From Anaspis maculata (taxonomy: Eukaryota > Arthropoda > Insecta > Coleoptera > Scraptiidae), in assembly GCA_949128115.1 (NCBI GenBank), contig OX421962.1, positions 59,685,787 to 59,749,786 of the forward strand: a stretch of 64,000 nucleotides of DNA, in the 5' to 3' direction. Of this stretch, positions 36,067-48,328 are shown in pieces; position 1 is the stretch's first letter; every line of letters begins with the position of its first letter. A model generated the notes under the pieces. That model was given only the letters and a program-made list of their open reading frames with translations, did not search any database and was not told where the DNA came from. The position numbers and the translations under genes were made by a program.

Positions 36067-37355
36067 GTGAGACAGCGTCATTCCTATGGACTTGGACAAT
36101 CTGCCAGAGTCTTGAAGAGAGGTGATCGAGTCATTATTTCATGTATGTTGTGGCGTGCCGTTGGATTGGTTTGAACGTTGATGGGTTGGCCGGTTCGAAC
36201 ATCCACGGTTGAAGAGGTAAAGACGAGGAATTGTTTTAAATAATAGCACAATCATTACTGATCTTTTGCAGGAATGAAATCTGCGAGAAGTTATGGAGTA
36301 CGGACCCTTGCTTTCAACACGATTAAGCCTTGGAATGCACAAAGAAAAACGAAAAAGGTGAAGGTCGTTTATTCTCTTTCTTGTGAATTGAACCTAGCTT
36401 AATGACTAAGCCTGAACCGCTTCATGTAATAAATAGGAGCAGACGATGGGAAATAGATTGTAGCCATATTACTCTGGCTATGACACATGGTGGCATTCCA
36501 GACATGACTCCGTTGAGGGATAAATCCAATGCTAAATTGCTAGGGACCCCTTCTGTACAAGTTGAAGGATCTCAAGGAGAACTCTTCTATTGGCACTCGC
36601 CAGGTGAACCGCTTGGAACTCGGAGGGTCTATGAAAAAAGACTAAAAGAGCCTGGGGAAACTGTGAAGAAACTCAGCAGGGAAACTAGGGGCTGACCTCT
36701 TTCGTACAAATTTTTTCAGCAATTTACTCATTAGACTGCACAGAGAACACGAAATGGGGAAACGCAAAGTTCAAGGTCCAACTTAATATTTAGAATAATA
36801 ATATGGAAAACATCTGAAGTCTGCCTCTGTTGTGGGTTGGGTACAAGTGAATTAGCAGTTTATAAAATAACGCAGTTAGTTTTCCATATGGCGGGTACAT
36901 AGCACTTGTCATGGCATAATCCTGTGTTTTCTAATGTACTCAACTGAAACAATTTTTTTTGTAGCCATCCACGAGGATGCTGGGAGGCTGCGGTTGGTGG
37001 CGTCTGAAATTCCTCTGTGCTATTTTCACATGAAATCAATGGTACTCTCCCAACACCATGCTCGCCCCCATGTCCCCAGAAGATTTCGAAGTTTTATCCA
37101 AGTTATCTCAGAAAAATGCAAGATTTATCTGCATTTCTGCAGGGAAGTGCAGCCAAACGTGGATGCAGGAATGAAGAGAGATTTTTGGAGCCACTGTTAC
37201 CTTTGAGGTGTCTGTGCGGTGCCCGGAAATCGCAATTTAAAGTATGTTTGGGTCAGTATTTCATCAGGATCTTGTATCACATGCCGAAAGAATCTGCAGT
37301 CTTTTTGCACTCGCCTCTTGGGCAGATTTTTTTCTCGGAAACTGATATCAAGCAC

Positions 37356-37585
37356 TAATGAAGGATTTCCTCTTGGGGTATATTTCCTCTTGGGGTCCAT
37401 TCCTGTCTGACTTGTTAAGCAGCTTGCTGCACAAAAATGTCAGTTACAATTCATTCAATAATTATTTCAAGTCAATAGGTCATGAGTCTTGAAAAAGATT
37501 TTAATTAAATCGAAACGTCGGCAAATACCTAGAATTTTTTATTGTTTGTGTCCAAAAATATACCCCAAGAGGAAATCCTTCATTA
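37356..37585. mobile_element. 230-bp element with 30-bp perfect inverted ends
   Basis: TAATGAAGGATTTCCTCTTG on the left and CAAGAGGAAATCCTTCATTA on the right belong to perfectly inverted repeats of about 30 bp. The non-coding interior contains TTAAATCGAAACGTCGGC. It lies inside the putative THAP relic and is therefore a later insertion. Confidence 0.85.
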
Positions 37586-39102
37586 CTGAATCCAAATGGA
37601 CAAGAATCAGAATCAAAATATAAGCACTTTTTCAAAATTGATAGAAAAAATTTTTGAAATCCATTTTACTACTTGCGAAATTGGTTTCACTTATACTGTT
37701 ACTGAAATTTGACAAAGGCTAAAAATGAGCTTCATGGCGAAATTGTTTGTTTTACGTAAGAACTCAATAATAAAATATTTCTATTTTTTTTCACAGGTAC
37801 TTTGAAGAGAAGTCGTCTCCTTCTGTTGCAAAAGCTATCTCTGATGTGTCCATTAGACCGACTGCATTGATCTGGAAATATGTGGAGGAAAATGGGGCCA
37901 CTACTTATCCACAGCTAGGGCGCTAAATGAAGATTGTCTTTGTTAAATACCTTAGGATCGAGGACCGTACCTACAGATACATCTAGTGGCAAATCAATCG
38001 CAGCTGTTACAAGTTCAACGAATGAAATTTTGATTGAGCTCACCCTCGAGCTCAGCAAACCAATTTTTTTATGAAATTATGAGAAGAAAGAACACACCAG
38101 CTTGTTCTAGCGATCTTGTCATCAATCATCATTCATAAAAACGGATGTTATACCAGGCCGACGATATACCAGACCTGCAACAGCAATCTGAATACCCTGG
38201 CATCATACATACCAAGCAGAGCACACCTATAATAATAACGTCACTACTATTTTCGATTCCCAGTTCTGATGCACATCCTTTCTTAACATGAAAAAGGAAT
38301 GGACCAGATGACCAATTTGAAGTGTCCGATGATCACGTTGCTATAAAATAGTTATTGTTTTGGTCCAGCATCCTGCAATTTTTTGAAGTGATTCCGTACC
38401 AGAACGTATACCTATGTGACGTTAGAGCAGAACTAGAAATAAATGCAAGATTCTACTTCTACATGAGAGCAAAAGAAGATTTCTCTTGGTTTATCTGCAA
38501 AAACCGTGAAACAAATTGTATAATAGAAGATGCATCATTGCTATGTTTGGTATTCTTTGGTAGTGCAGAAGGCGGAATGATAATCACACAAGCAAGATAA
38601 GAAAAATGGTCGTAAGACAGAAGGGAAGTTCAACATTCTGTTGATACATAATTTATTTATTTGATTGTTTCGTTAATGGACAATTTGTTATAATTTAATC
38701 AGGTACTGTGGTAATAAAAATATAGAATGAAAATGCAATGATTTTGAATTTTTCGGGACTGATTTAGGTTAATAGCAAGTTAATAGCTTAAATAGTCTCT
38801 TTGGGTAAAATAATGACGATTTGAAATTTCGCGGGGTTTCAGGGCGCAGGGCTGCAACCTCGAAAAGAAAAAAAACTTGCAAACAAAAAATAGAACTCTC
38901 GCGATGACGTCATTGTGAGCATTCAAGGTCATTGTAGAAGCGACCGCGTTTTTGGCGCGAAAAAAAAAATTCAAACTCTGATCTTCATTTAAAGGATGGG
39001 GAAATTTTTTTAAATTTTTTTTTTGGGCGGAAATTATTGTGGATGATATTCTTAATGATTTTATGAGGTAATCGTCTCAAAATAAAATTCATGCAAGGAC
39101 CC

Positions 39103-40574
39103 TATTTAATTACTGATTAGTTCATCGCAGACAGTTCCCAAAAATCACTTCAAATAACGGAAATAGTGAGAGCGAAGTCCTGGAAATAGTGAGAGCGAAG
39201 TCCTAACCTTTGACCCCGAATTTTTTTGAAAATAAACGTAATTAATTTTTGTGTATTTGGCTGTATTTAACAAGGAGGAAGCTGTGTCATGAAAGCCGTG
39301 TTTCTTTCAGTCGATCGAGATCGATCTGGTACTGGCATCTACTAATAACAATAAAAGTGAAGACCTTTGAATTGAAACGAATGATGGCTCTGGCCTATTA
39401 ATTTTTATTAGGGTAGGTACTTTTAGAAACAAGGTACTTGAACTCGGAACATTTCGAACTCCGGATATTTGTGGAGATAGGTAGGGACTGTCTATCACTT
39501 GAGTTCGCAACATGATCGAATAAGCTTCATAGTTTCTTTTCAGCCATCCTGTCTGAAACGGACTTTCATCAGCTAGGTCCTCGCTCCGTTTTCATCTTCA
39601 TTGATTTTTTCATTTCACTGCTAGCTTTACTGAGCACTGTAGGTAGCTAGCCAAAAAGTACTGAAGAAAGGAGTTTCACAAAATGTGTGCAGGCAGAATA
39701 ACAGCTTTCACATCTGGTGATCTTCAAAAAGATTTTCTCACGTTATTCCAATCTTCCTTCAACCACACCCAAAGATCACAATCCATCTTACACCAACTGT
39801 GTAACTGCTTTGACATCAGAAACTGTCAGAAACATCAGGCTTTTTTTTATCAAACACAGTGAGCACCTCCCCTGATGTGAGCACAAAAATTGAGCGGCAA
39901 GGGGAAAGACAACATTGCTTCATATCAGCTGGTATCGCTGACAGAGTACTAACACTGACACTGACTGGCAGCTGTAATAGCTGAAGTGTTTGGGTATTTT
40001 TAATTTTAAAAAACCTAAAAACAAAATTCCAAGGCCTGCTTTGTTGCAAATAAAAGCTGAATGCATAATATTTCCACGCCAAAACAAGTCTCAGTGTCGG
40101 AAATGTCACCGGTAGCGCCTTTCTCTATTGTTCACCCACACAATAGCAAAATTAGTAGTTACTACCTAATTACAATACAACCACTTCAATACTCCAAAGA
40201 CCTAGAGAAATTAGAAATGCGCCTGCGTCGGTTCAATTTAAACTGCCTACAAAACAAATGGACGTCAAACTGTTTGGAGTCCTGCAAAAACAGCTATGTA
40301 CCGGAATCCGGGTAGGGTTGCCACCGCTATTTCGCTATTACAATCGTAATAGAACTAATAGATCTATTATTACTTTTGGCTCTTGGCTATTATGCTATCA
40401 CTTACCGTATAACATCGATTACCTTCTACTTCTTATTACTTTCGACCTGAGTTCTGTTGGTAACAAATTTTTAAATTCCGAAAGAGAAGGATTTTTCTTC
40501 CATCCACGTTTCCCAGAAGGCTTCTGCTCATAGGTACCTGTGAAAGCAGGACGTTACCATATCATGACTAGGGA
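39103..40574. other. Intergenic DNA, nothing assigned
   Basis: Includes a small direct duplication around GGAAATAGTGAGAGCGAAGT (39157-39202). No gene was recognised. ORFs of up to 97 codons show no domain. Confidence 0.4.
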
Positions 40575-41010
40575 TCGGCGATATCGTGATACGGGTATCA
40601 AAGTTTGATAAGAAAAAAATATCGATAATTATTGATATATCAAATATTGATAAATATCAAAGTATCAAAAATTGATAATTATTAAAATATCAGCTATCAA
40701 TAATAATTATCAAAGTATCAAAAATTGATAATTATGAAAATAAAGATATCAAGTGATTATGTGGAAAAATAAATCATTGATGGTTAAACTAGACTTGCAT
40801 GATGAATGAAACTTACTTCTTTGGTAGTCTTTGGTCTTCCATCTTGTTATTTATCAATATTTTAATATGATATAACCATTGTCTATATTTCGATAATATG
40901 TTGACATTTATCGATACTTGATATTCTGATAATTATCGATATGTTTTAAAACTGATATAATTAGTTGATATATCGATATATTGATAAATTTATTGATATA
41001 TCAATAGTTT
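40575..41010. repeat. GATATC/ATTGATA-rich low-complexity tract
   Basis: A dense mixture of ATCGATAAT, TATCAATA and AAAATTGATAATTAT words, with many local dyads. It begins and ends with similar TGATATCG-type words and may be a simple-repeat expansion inside a fold-back element. Confidence 0.75.
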
Positions 41011-41405
41011 TGCCCATCTCTGATCATGACTATTTGATTATGATTGTGCTACCACTTGTACCACTGTATGTGCTAGGTAGGTACCTACTTCGTGAACACC
41101 ATTCAGAGAATTTTTGTGTTTTTTTCTTGAAATAAGAAATGCTTGCCTCCGGCTCCGCCCCCCGGACCCATCGCGGCTTGGTCAATTTTCATTTCGAATT
41201 TCGATCTGTTACATTTCATACCGAATCTGTTACAATGTTACAAAAAAAAACGAATAAGGCTAGTGCTCAAAATTCCCGTCAGGTGTGGCATCCGGTAACC
41301 GGATCGAGATCGAGCGGGAACTGTGACAACTAGACCCGGTCTCTCTACCTTGTGGTATAACTGTGTGTATAAAATAAATATGCCAAGGCAGTAATTAGTA
41401 AATAA

Positions 41406-42009
41406 CACAGGTCAACACCAATTTTGTGCCTGGGATAAGTATACTAAATTTCTGTAGCTTGAGTCAAATCAACCTAAAAAAAAATAATATCCCATGAAAA
41501 AGTTTGCTTTTGACATATTTAAAAATTTATGAAAATGTCGATTTTGATAAATTCACTTAATGAAAAAAATTGTAAAAAAATTTTTTTTGTTCTTTTTATC
41601 AACTTAAACGAATAATTGATACAAAATAATTGGAAAAAAATCAGAAATAAAGTCCTCGACTCTTCCTATTATGATCATGAGAACTTTAACATTTTTTCAT
41701 TTTTTTCGGCATTTTTAATTTCCTACAAACGTCAAATAAAACACTTGACTGTCGTTTTTGCGACTCCAGAGCACTCTACACTCTGATGTAGATGACACAT
41801 GAACGTCAGAATTTCCCTCCGTCTCCCTATAAACTGATTTTCTGTTTTTATTCATGACATGAAATCTGTCCCATTAGTACCTACCAATATTACAAAAGCA
41901 AACTTTAATGAGAATGTCGGTATTTTTTCATTATTTTGACTCATGACATTTAATAAAATCATAAAATAAACCCAAGCACAAATTTTTTTTTTCACTTTGT
42001 TGACCTGTG
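41406..42009. mobile_element. Fold-back element, TAA on both sides
   Basis: Ends CACAGGTCAACA and TGTTGACCTGTG are inverted. TAA precedes the left end (41403-41405) and follows the right end (42010-42012), consistent with a TAA or TA target duplication. Interior AT-rich, no transposase. Confidence 0.75.
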
Positions 42010-43235
42010 TAATGTATACCCACCCCGACTATGGCCTACTACCTAGGAATAGAAACTAACAAAATAAACTTACTTTGTCTTATTGCATCATGCTCCATGG
42101 GAAAAGTACCTCGGAGTTCGAAGAACCATTGGGACTTGTGAGTCTACTGAGTAGACGCTGGCCGTTGATAGCACTTGTCCTACGAGGTGTGTTGTGCTTG
42201 TGCCTGTGCCAGGTGTCTGTGCTGTGACTTCCTGCTGTAAGTGATGTGAACCCGTGTCACTTTATACCTTATACGATTACGATAGGTAAGTTTTAAGTTC
42301 TACTAGTTCTAGTCTAGTTTTAGATTACCAGTTAACCTGATAGTTATCACTGATTCACTTCATGCACTGCTTCACTGTCGCACTCGATCTCTAGATCTTG
42401 ATCTTACGTAACTCTTGCCGGCCTGTCCTATCAACCCATAACCCCGCTATACCTCCACAACCACAACAGCACAGCCCCAAACCTCAACCAACAGCAAACA
42501 CCACAGATCCAAAGAACAGGCGTCGCCGTCGGGCAAACACAACACGTACATTATACACTCGAAACCTCCAACGAAATCTTACCTAGCTAGCTCTCTTTGA
42601 TTAGTGTTATGCAACCAACAATTATTGGTATTAGGCTTGCAGTTTGAAGGTGTTTGTACTGTATAGCGCTGTCGGGTCGGTGCAATGCCACAGTTTGGTT
42701 CATGCATAATTTTATTGGGGTTATCCTCTACCTAGCAATCCACCAGGTCATCTTGGAAATTGCCCCAATGAGACTCTTGAAAATGTGACTAATCTCAAAA
42801 TTTTGTCGAACAAAATCATAAATAACTCAGAACTCAGAATAGTGTCTAAAATAAGAATTCAGGATAAAAAATGTGGTGCATCGGTGCAGTCTCTTGTCCT
42901 CCCTTATTTACTTTGATGGTATTAGTAATAAAAACCGTTTGGGGAGAAGAAAGCAACTAGAGAAAGGGAAAGGGGAAGAATCCACGCACCACTTGCCTAA
43001 TCCTATTGCGTGGCGTGCCCTCAAGAAAATAGTGTGACGCAATTAAATTATTATCTTGGAGTCGGGACGTCTCCTTCAACGACCCGTACCTATAGTTGAG
43101 CAAGGAGTTTTGTGCAGGTGCTATTGTGCTGTGTTCCGTTACTAGTAAAAGTCTAAATAAAGATGGACCAAAGGTGAATGTCACCGTAAGTAATGTTATA
43201 ACGTAATCGTAGAATGGTAATACATAGTAGGTATA
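42010..43235. other. Unassigned DNA with a C-rich coding-like patch
   Basis: 42409-42592 has coding-like composition. One frame is Pro/Gln-rich and basic, another Gln/Asn-rich, but neither is closed by clear splice sites and neither resembles a known protein. It might be an isolated exon or processed fragment. Nothing else was recognised. Confidence 0.3.
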
Positions 43236-43789
43236 CAGGGTGATTCAAAAATGGCGCATTTCCTCCCGTATACATTATGGGAGACGTTGACGGAGCACGG
43301 AAAAAATAGTAAAAAAAATTTGGCTCCTTTCTCTTTAGAGTTACGAAGAGGTGAAGTTGAGAATTCAACTTCTTCAGTTTGCATGATTTTGAAGCAAGAC
43401 ATTGTTAGTCGCGAAGAATCACATGCCGTTAGTAGTTCCCCAATAAAAATTTCTCTTGCAATTGAAATTTGAGTCGTATTTTTAAATTTTGAAATTCGCC
43501 TTCCACCTCAAAGGTGCCGTGAAAATACATTCGGCAAGTATGCTTGGTATGGTATGGCAGGTTCTACGGAGTTTCCATGGTAACAATATATTTATGCTAT
43601 TGTAGTGTACCTCTTTGATCTGAAGGTGCCAGGTAGGTACTAATGCGATGTTGCCAGATTGAACAGATTTGTTTTTGTTAATAACTCGCAAATCAAAGCC
43701 GATTAATTTTTTTTATTATTTTTCCCATGCTCTGTTAACGTCCACTATAACGTGCCCGAAACGAAATGCGCCATATTTGAATCACCCTG
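43236..43789. mobile_element. 554-bp TA-flanked element with CAGGGTG ends
   Basis: CAGGGTGATTCAAAAATGGC on the left and GCCATATTTGAATCACCCTG on the right form ~27-bp inverted ends, with TA at 43234-43235 and 43790-43791. It is non-coding, a Tc1/mariner-type MITE by its ends and target site. Confidence 0.85.
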
Positions 43790-43794
43790 TATAT

Positions 43795-44286
43795 TACATA
43801 CCGAGGTGAAAAGTGTCTCATTACAGCCAAGGGACTCAACATATTACCGAGGCGTGCCGAGGTGAGATACCGAGAGTTCATAAATTAAATGGGTCAAGGG
43901 TGCCTGTGGATTCAAAAACGTCTGTCGAAACTAGCGTAATCCTTTTGTAATAAATTTGTCAAACTTTGACAAGTTACGTCCCATATTATTGATCTCTGAT
44001 CTGCCATAAGTGCACGAGAATACTTCAAGTTCGAAAATACTCCTCGATCATGTAGTTTTTGTGCCCTGCCGTGAAAACCACATTTAAAATGTTCCGAAAA
44101 CGAAAACTGCGACTGGTTTGACAAATTATGATAACCAAAAAATTAGAGACATCAAATGAACGATCCTAGTTCAGACAGATGTTTTCAAACTCATAGGCAC
44201 CCTTGACCCATTTAATTTATGAACGCTCGGTAGAATCCCGTAGGCTGTAATGACGCTTCACCTCGTGTGCCACTCCGTGGTATGTA
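43795..44286. mobile_element. 490-bp fold-back element
   Basis: Ends TACATACCGAGG and CCGTGGTATGTA are inverted. Inner arms continue through ATAAATTAAATGGGTCAAGG and CCTTGACCCATTTAATTTAT. It lies five bases right of the preceding element. Confidence 0.8.
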
Positions 44287-44482
44287 TAGCCCATTCTCAT
44301 TTACCTGGGAGTCCTCGGGGCGCAGGTTCACCTATATTGGCTCCGTCGCCAATATACCCTAGCCAGCCCGATCGATAAGCGCTTCCTGGTCAACAGTCAA
44401 TTGAACCAGTGAGTTTAGTCTATGGAAAGACCTGTGCACGAGCTGCGAGTGAAGGGAACCACTTATATGAGAAGGTCTATAG
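44286..44482. repeat. 200-bp dispersed repeat, copy 2
   Basis: Same unit as 6741-6937. Its start coincides with the end of the fold-back element to its left. Confidence 0.7.
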
Positions 44483-44697
44483 GACTTTATTTTACGATGA
44501 TCCAGTTTAAATGCAAATAATTGGCTTTATTCAAAGTTTTTCGCGTCTAACGTTTTTATCAGGTAGGCATAGGCAACCTTTTCAAACAACGCATCCATCA
44601 ACACTCTGCGCCCCGCGACAGCTGTTTAGATCAGATCACCTCTCTTCATACTTCACTTCCGGCCCGTGGTCCGAAAGTGACATTATTCTCCAACCTG

Positions 44698-44868
44698 TGA
44701 GGAATCCAAGGGGTGAACCACTGACGGAATTTTTGTACACCGATTTCCAGAGATTTCCAATGATTTCCAAATGATTTCCTCATGATTTCCAAATGATTTC
44801 CAATGATTTCCATGGAAGTGTACACCAGATTTCCAAGGTGGTTTACCCCTCGGAGGAATCCAGGAATC
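44698..44868. repeat. Hairpin with an internal GATTTCC tandem repeat
   Basis: GAGGAATCCAAGGGGTGAAC on the left pairs with GGTTTACCCCTCGGAGGAAT on the right. The loop (44740-44815) is about seven GATTTCCAA or GATTTCCAAAT units. Two minus-strand ORFs here only reflect the repeat. Confidence 0.8.
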
Positions 44869-45149
44869 ATTCACTGTCCAACTTAAAAAAAAATAGGAAT
44901 GTATCGATTGCTAACCTCGTTGCTAACTCATTGTGAATGGAAAAGATTGAATCAAATCATCTAAAATCATTAAATCTGATACCCAGGCATCAGGCAATCT
45001 GCAGATTACCCAAATGGATAGGCGATCCGCGGATTGATGGTTATTTTGGGCATTTATTATATCAAAACGAAAAGAGATATCGATGTGGGCAAACGCCAAT
45101 CGAATGCGTACGCGTCCACCATATAAAGTTCAACAATGGTTTTTGTCAC

Positions 45150-45440
45150 TTGGCCGCCATCTTTGATCCGCCATTCTGAATTTCTCTGAAAGTGGTCCGA
45201 TTCAGGTGAGATTTGCAGGCAATGTGAACTTCATTAAGGTCAATCCGATTTTGGATAAATGATGCTCTGCCGCCATCTTGGTCGCCATATTGAAATCTCT
45301 TATTAGTGGAACAATTTTCATGAAACTTGGAACTTACCCTTGACTAGTACGACCATTCTGATTTTCACTTCGAATTTCATAATTCTGCCGCTATTTTGGC
45401 CGCCATATCGAAATTTTTTGCCCAAATAACGGTAGAACCT
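45150..45440. repeat. Degenerate ~100-bp tandem repeat
   Basis: Three diverged units carry GCCGCCATCTT or a variant, followed by CCGCCATATTGAAATCTC-like sequence and a CATGAAACTTGGAAC-like segment. Confidence 0.65.
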
Positions 45441-46790
45441 TAATTAACATCTTGTGTTCACTAATCCTTCAAAAAAGAAGTGCGCTACTGAGCTTCACGC
45501 CCGTGAGACATATTCGTTTATATTAGGGATGTAGGGGAAAAACTGTTCATAGGAGGGGTCCAATTTTTCAGGAATATATTTCTTGAATCAAGATCTACAA
45601 CATGTAAAAAATTTAGCCAAATTCATCGAAACCACTTTTTCATACCTAGAAAACGTGCAGGGTCCTTTGCTAGAGAGGCATCTGATGCGCAGATAAAATT
45701 ACTTTTGTACCTACTGCATATATCTCTGATATACATACCTATATGGACCACTGTGCACTTAGGTACTATGTAAAGCTGACTCAATCGCCGATCTGATGGT
45801 AAAACAAAATAAAATGACTGTCGCAAATAGTTTTTCACGATTTGCGCTGGCTCTGTGCCCTTGAATTAATAATCATTACTGAACTGAGCTTTAAGTTTAA
45901 CTATAACGTCAAAATGCTGTCGCTTACTTGCCACTTGCCTGTCGGCGTGTCGGGTTGGCTAGCCATAGCCAATAATAACTACATAATGTATAACTACTAA
46001 CTTATGGCTTGCAAAGTGTCACACAACATTCATTTACCATAACTATATACTATATATAGTTATAAAAACTGTATGAACCAAAACACCATCAAAACATAGG
46101 TTTGGCTTTGGGAATCTGAGCAATGTTGGCACACTGCGACTGCGACGATTTACTACGCAATCGAGCATGACGTCACGGGCCAAAAAGAGACGCTCAAGTC
46201 AGAAAACCTGTATTATTGTCTGTATTAGCCAGTCACAATTCTCTTACGAGATTTGCTATACATATAGCAAAATGTGTCACAATTTTAGTACCAAATATCC
46301 TCTTGTGATGGGATAGGCGGGATAGGCGACCTCGACCTGCATTCGGCTAGAAAACTTGTGCCAAATTTTTGACACAACGTCATTTTGCTGTATGAAACGG
46401 TCCCAAATATCTTATAGACAAAAATATAACCGGCTAATACGTCCTTAAGCCCGCTACAATTGGAATAATTCTATAAAATTATTATTGGAGATGCAACCAA
46501 CAATATATTGATAAATAATTATCAATTTTGGATTTTCAGTAAATGTAAATCTGATGACCTTAAAAATTAATCAACGCCCGCTTCAAAAGTGTGCAGGGTC
46601 AGATGCCCGGAATTGACCTTTCCAATTTTAGGAGATAGAAAGTACATGGTTTTTCGAGGTCACCTTTGACGTTTTGACGTTTATGACGTTTGGACGTTTC
46701 GTTTCTGACTTTTGCGGGAATTTTGAATCGGTTAGCTATACTGTTCCCATTATCATGTGGGGAAAGTCACTAGAGCCCATAAGGGAGTTT
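45441..46790. other. Intergenic DNA, nothing assigned
   Basis: A remnant of the tandem-unit element lead-in (TGCGCTACTGAGCTTCACGC) is at about 45480. A TATATA-rich dyad is near 46045. A TGACGTCA octamer is at 46168. No gene was recognised. Confidence 0.4.
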
Positions 46791-46979
46791 TTAATGGACG
46801 AAGTAATAGAGTTTTTTCGTAGTAAGATGCACGTGTCTGGTGCAGCGTGATCCCTGGTGGTGCTGGTGCAGCCACACTTCCATCAAGTTTGGGTCTTTCC
46901 TGAACCGGTGCATGGTGATGCCGGGTGTATTCGTCTTATTCTCGCACTCGCATAGAGCGACACAACACCCTTGAACCAT
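46791..46979 (-). CDS. THAP-type zinc-finger exon, partial
   Basis: The ORF starts MVQGCCVALCECENKTNTPG and continues through ITMHRFRKDPNLMEVW. This is the N-terminal half of a THAP domain: Met at the start, a C-x3/4-C pair, then HRF-x-KDP and the invariant Trp. The usual HRFPKDP reads HRFRKDP here. The distal C-x2-H part is absent, and the residues after Trp do not fit, so the exon either ends near the Trp or is truncated. A CAG acceptor directly precedes the ATG on the minus strand, which would allow a 5' non-coding exon upstream. THAP proteins are sequence-specific DNA binders or P-type transposases; which this is cannot be told. No downstream exon was recognised. Confidence 0.55.
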   Translation of the reverse strand: MVQGCCVALCECENKTNTPGITMHRFRKDPNLMEVWLHQHHQGSRCTRHVHLTTKKLYYFVH

Positions 46980-48300
46980 TTCTGTAAGTATCTTCTCAGT
47001 TTTCCACTACATATAACACACTTATTGGCAAGAACGAGGGTAAGATCAAGTGAAATCATGAAATCCATGCTGAAATCATATAAATACACGACAGAGCGCT
47101 TGTCAGATTCGAAAAATTTCCCATTGTCAGAAACGAAATGTCATATCTCAAGAAACATAGGACGCTTTCCAATAACTGCGGCAAGATGGATACACAATGT
47201 CAAAGTGCACTTGCCAGCTCAATTCTGAACTCAGCCTCGCCAATGTTTCGATTGTGTCGACATGTGGTGCTATTACTGCTATTGGAACGCTAGCTGTGTC
47301 AAATTGGGTCGAATTGTGCCCTTATACGCCTTATTGGGAAGCGCCCAATGACCTCGATTAACCGTATCTTATACGCATGACGTCACAGTAAAGAGAGACA
47401 ACGGAAAATTGGAGACCTCAATGGGGTACTTGCCAATGGAATAGATTCAGCTGGAAATACTTTTAATTGCTAGTATAAGTGATAAGGGGACTCTACTGAG
47501 AATTTCACAAAAATCCCGTCGTTTTCTACAGAAAAAAACGAATTTGAAAAATCCTCCTAAAAGCTTCGCGCCAAGACAGGGATTTTGATTGGGGTTGGTC
47601 TGACTGTGTGACAATGGAATAATCAAGAATGTCAGGGATGTCACTGTGACACTGTCATTTTGAACATGCTATCGCAAAATCGGTTTCCTATCGAATTCTC
47701 TTACCATGAGCATTTAGACAATAAAGTCGAACAAGGTTTCGAAGAAACTGACTCCAGAAACCTCTTATAACACTGTCTCAGTCGAGATAATTTATTTCCA
47801 GGGGAAAATCTGGAGGATCACCAATAGCACAGAAATAAGAGGCTGAAAATGAACAGTGAGCTTTTATAGGTTCATCATTAGCATACAATTCCGGATAGGT
47901 AATACTTTAGAGCTACAAGAGATCCATGTGGGGAGGACGCGATGGATCTCCAATTAAAACGTGGGGAGCAGGAACACTGATGTCCAAAATGAAGCCGAGG
48001 GTCAGCCAGGTCAGAGCACGGGTGACAAACATGCGAAAGGCTTCTAGGTGGACAGCACTGAAGACTAAAGAAAGAGACTAGTTAGATTGAACAAGAAATG
48101 AACAAAACGAGTAGGTACTTACCGCGTAGATCAAAGCCTCGAGGCAGTCAAAGGCAAAAAAAGGGCACAGGAAGAAATTACGGTCGGCGGTTTGACGTTG
48201 TCAGTCAGACTCAGATCTTGTTGTTTGAAAACGGCACCTTGGCGACGTTATATCATTGCCAACCCAACGAGGAAAAAGAGACCTTTTATGTTCTATATCT
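46980..48300. other. Intergenic DNA, nothing assigned
   Basis: Contains a TGACGTCA octamer at 47388. ORFs of 65-85 codons show no domain. No repeat partner was noticed. Confidence 0.35.
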
Positions 48301-48328
48301 AATATATTTGTGACGTCACAAATATATT
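48301..48328. promoter_or_regulatory. 28-bp perfect palindrome centred on TGACGTCA
   Basis: The half-site AATATATTTGTGAC is followed directly by its exact reverse complement. The core TGACGTCA (48311-48318) is the consensus cyclic-AMP response element bound by CREB/ATF bZIP dimers. A perfect 28-bp dyad is far longer than a binding site needs, so it may instead be a decayed transposon junction. Confidence 0.5.

Larger units (their letters stand above)
35257..39102. mobile_element. Possible decayed THAP-bearing transposon
   Basis: GGGTCCTTGCA at the left end is inverted at the right end (TGCAAGGACCC, 39092-39102). The similarity continues weakly inward (CGATTTTTTTTATT versus TGAATTTTATTTTG). 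The interior holds a broken THAP domain (35860-36066) and intron-like exon fragments (36272-36403 and 37797-37926), but no recognisable catalytic domain. P-element-type transposases carry an N-terminal THAP, which would fit. An 11-bp inverted match over 4 kb can arise by chance, so the boundaries are tentative. A host pseudogene is the alternative. Confidence 0.3.

Noticed and set aside
42398..42592. Exon encoding a Gln/Pro-rich transcription-factor fragment
   Set aside because: Coding-like composition, but no frame has both a plausible acceptor and donor, and no homologue is recognised.
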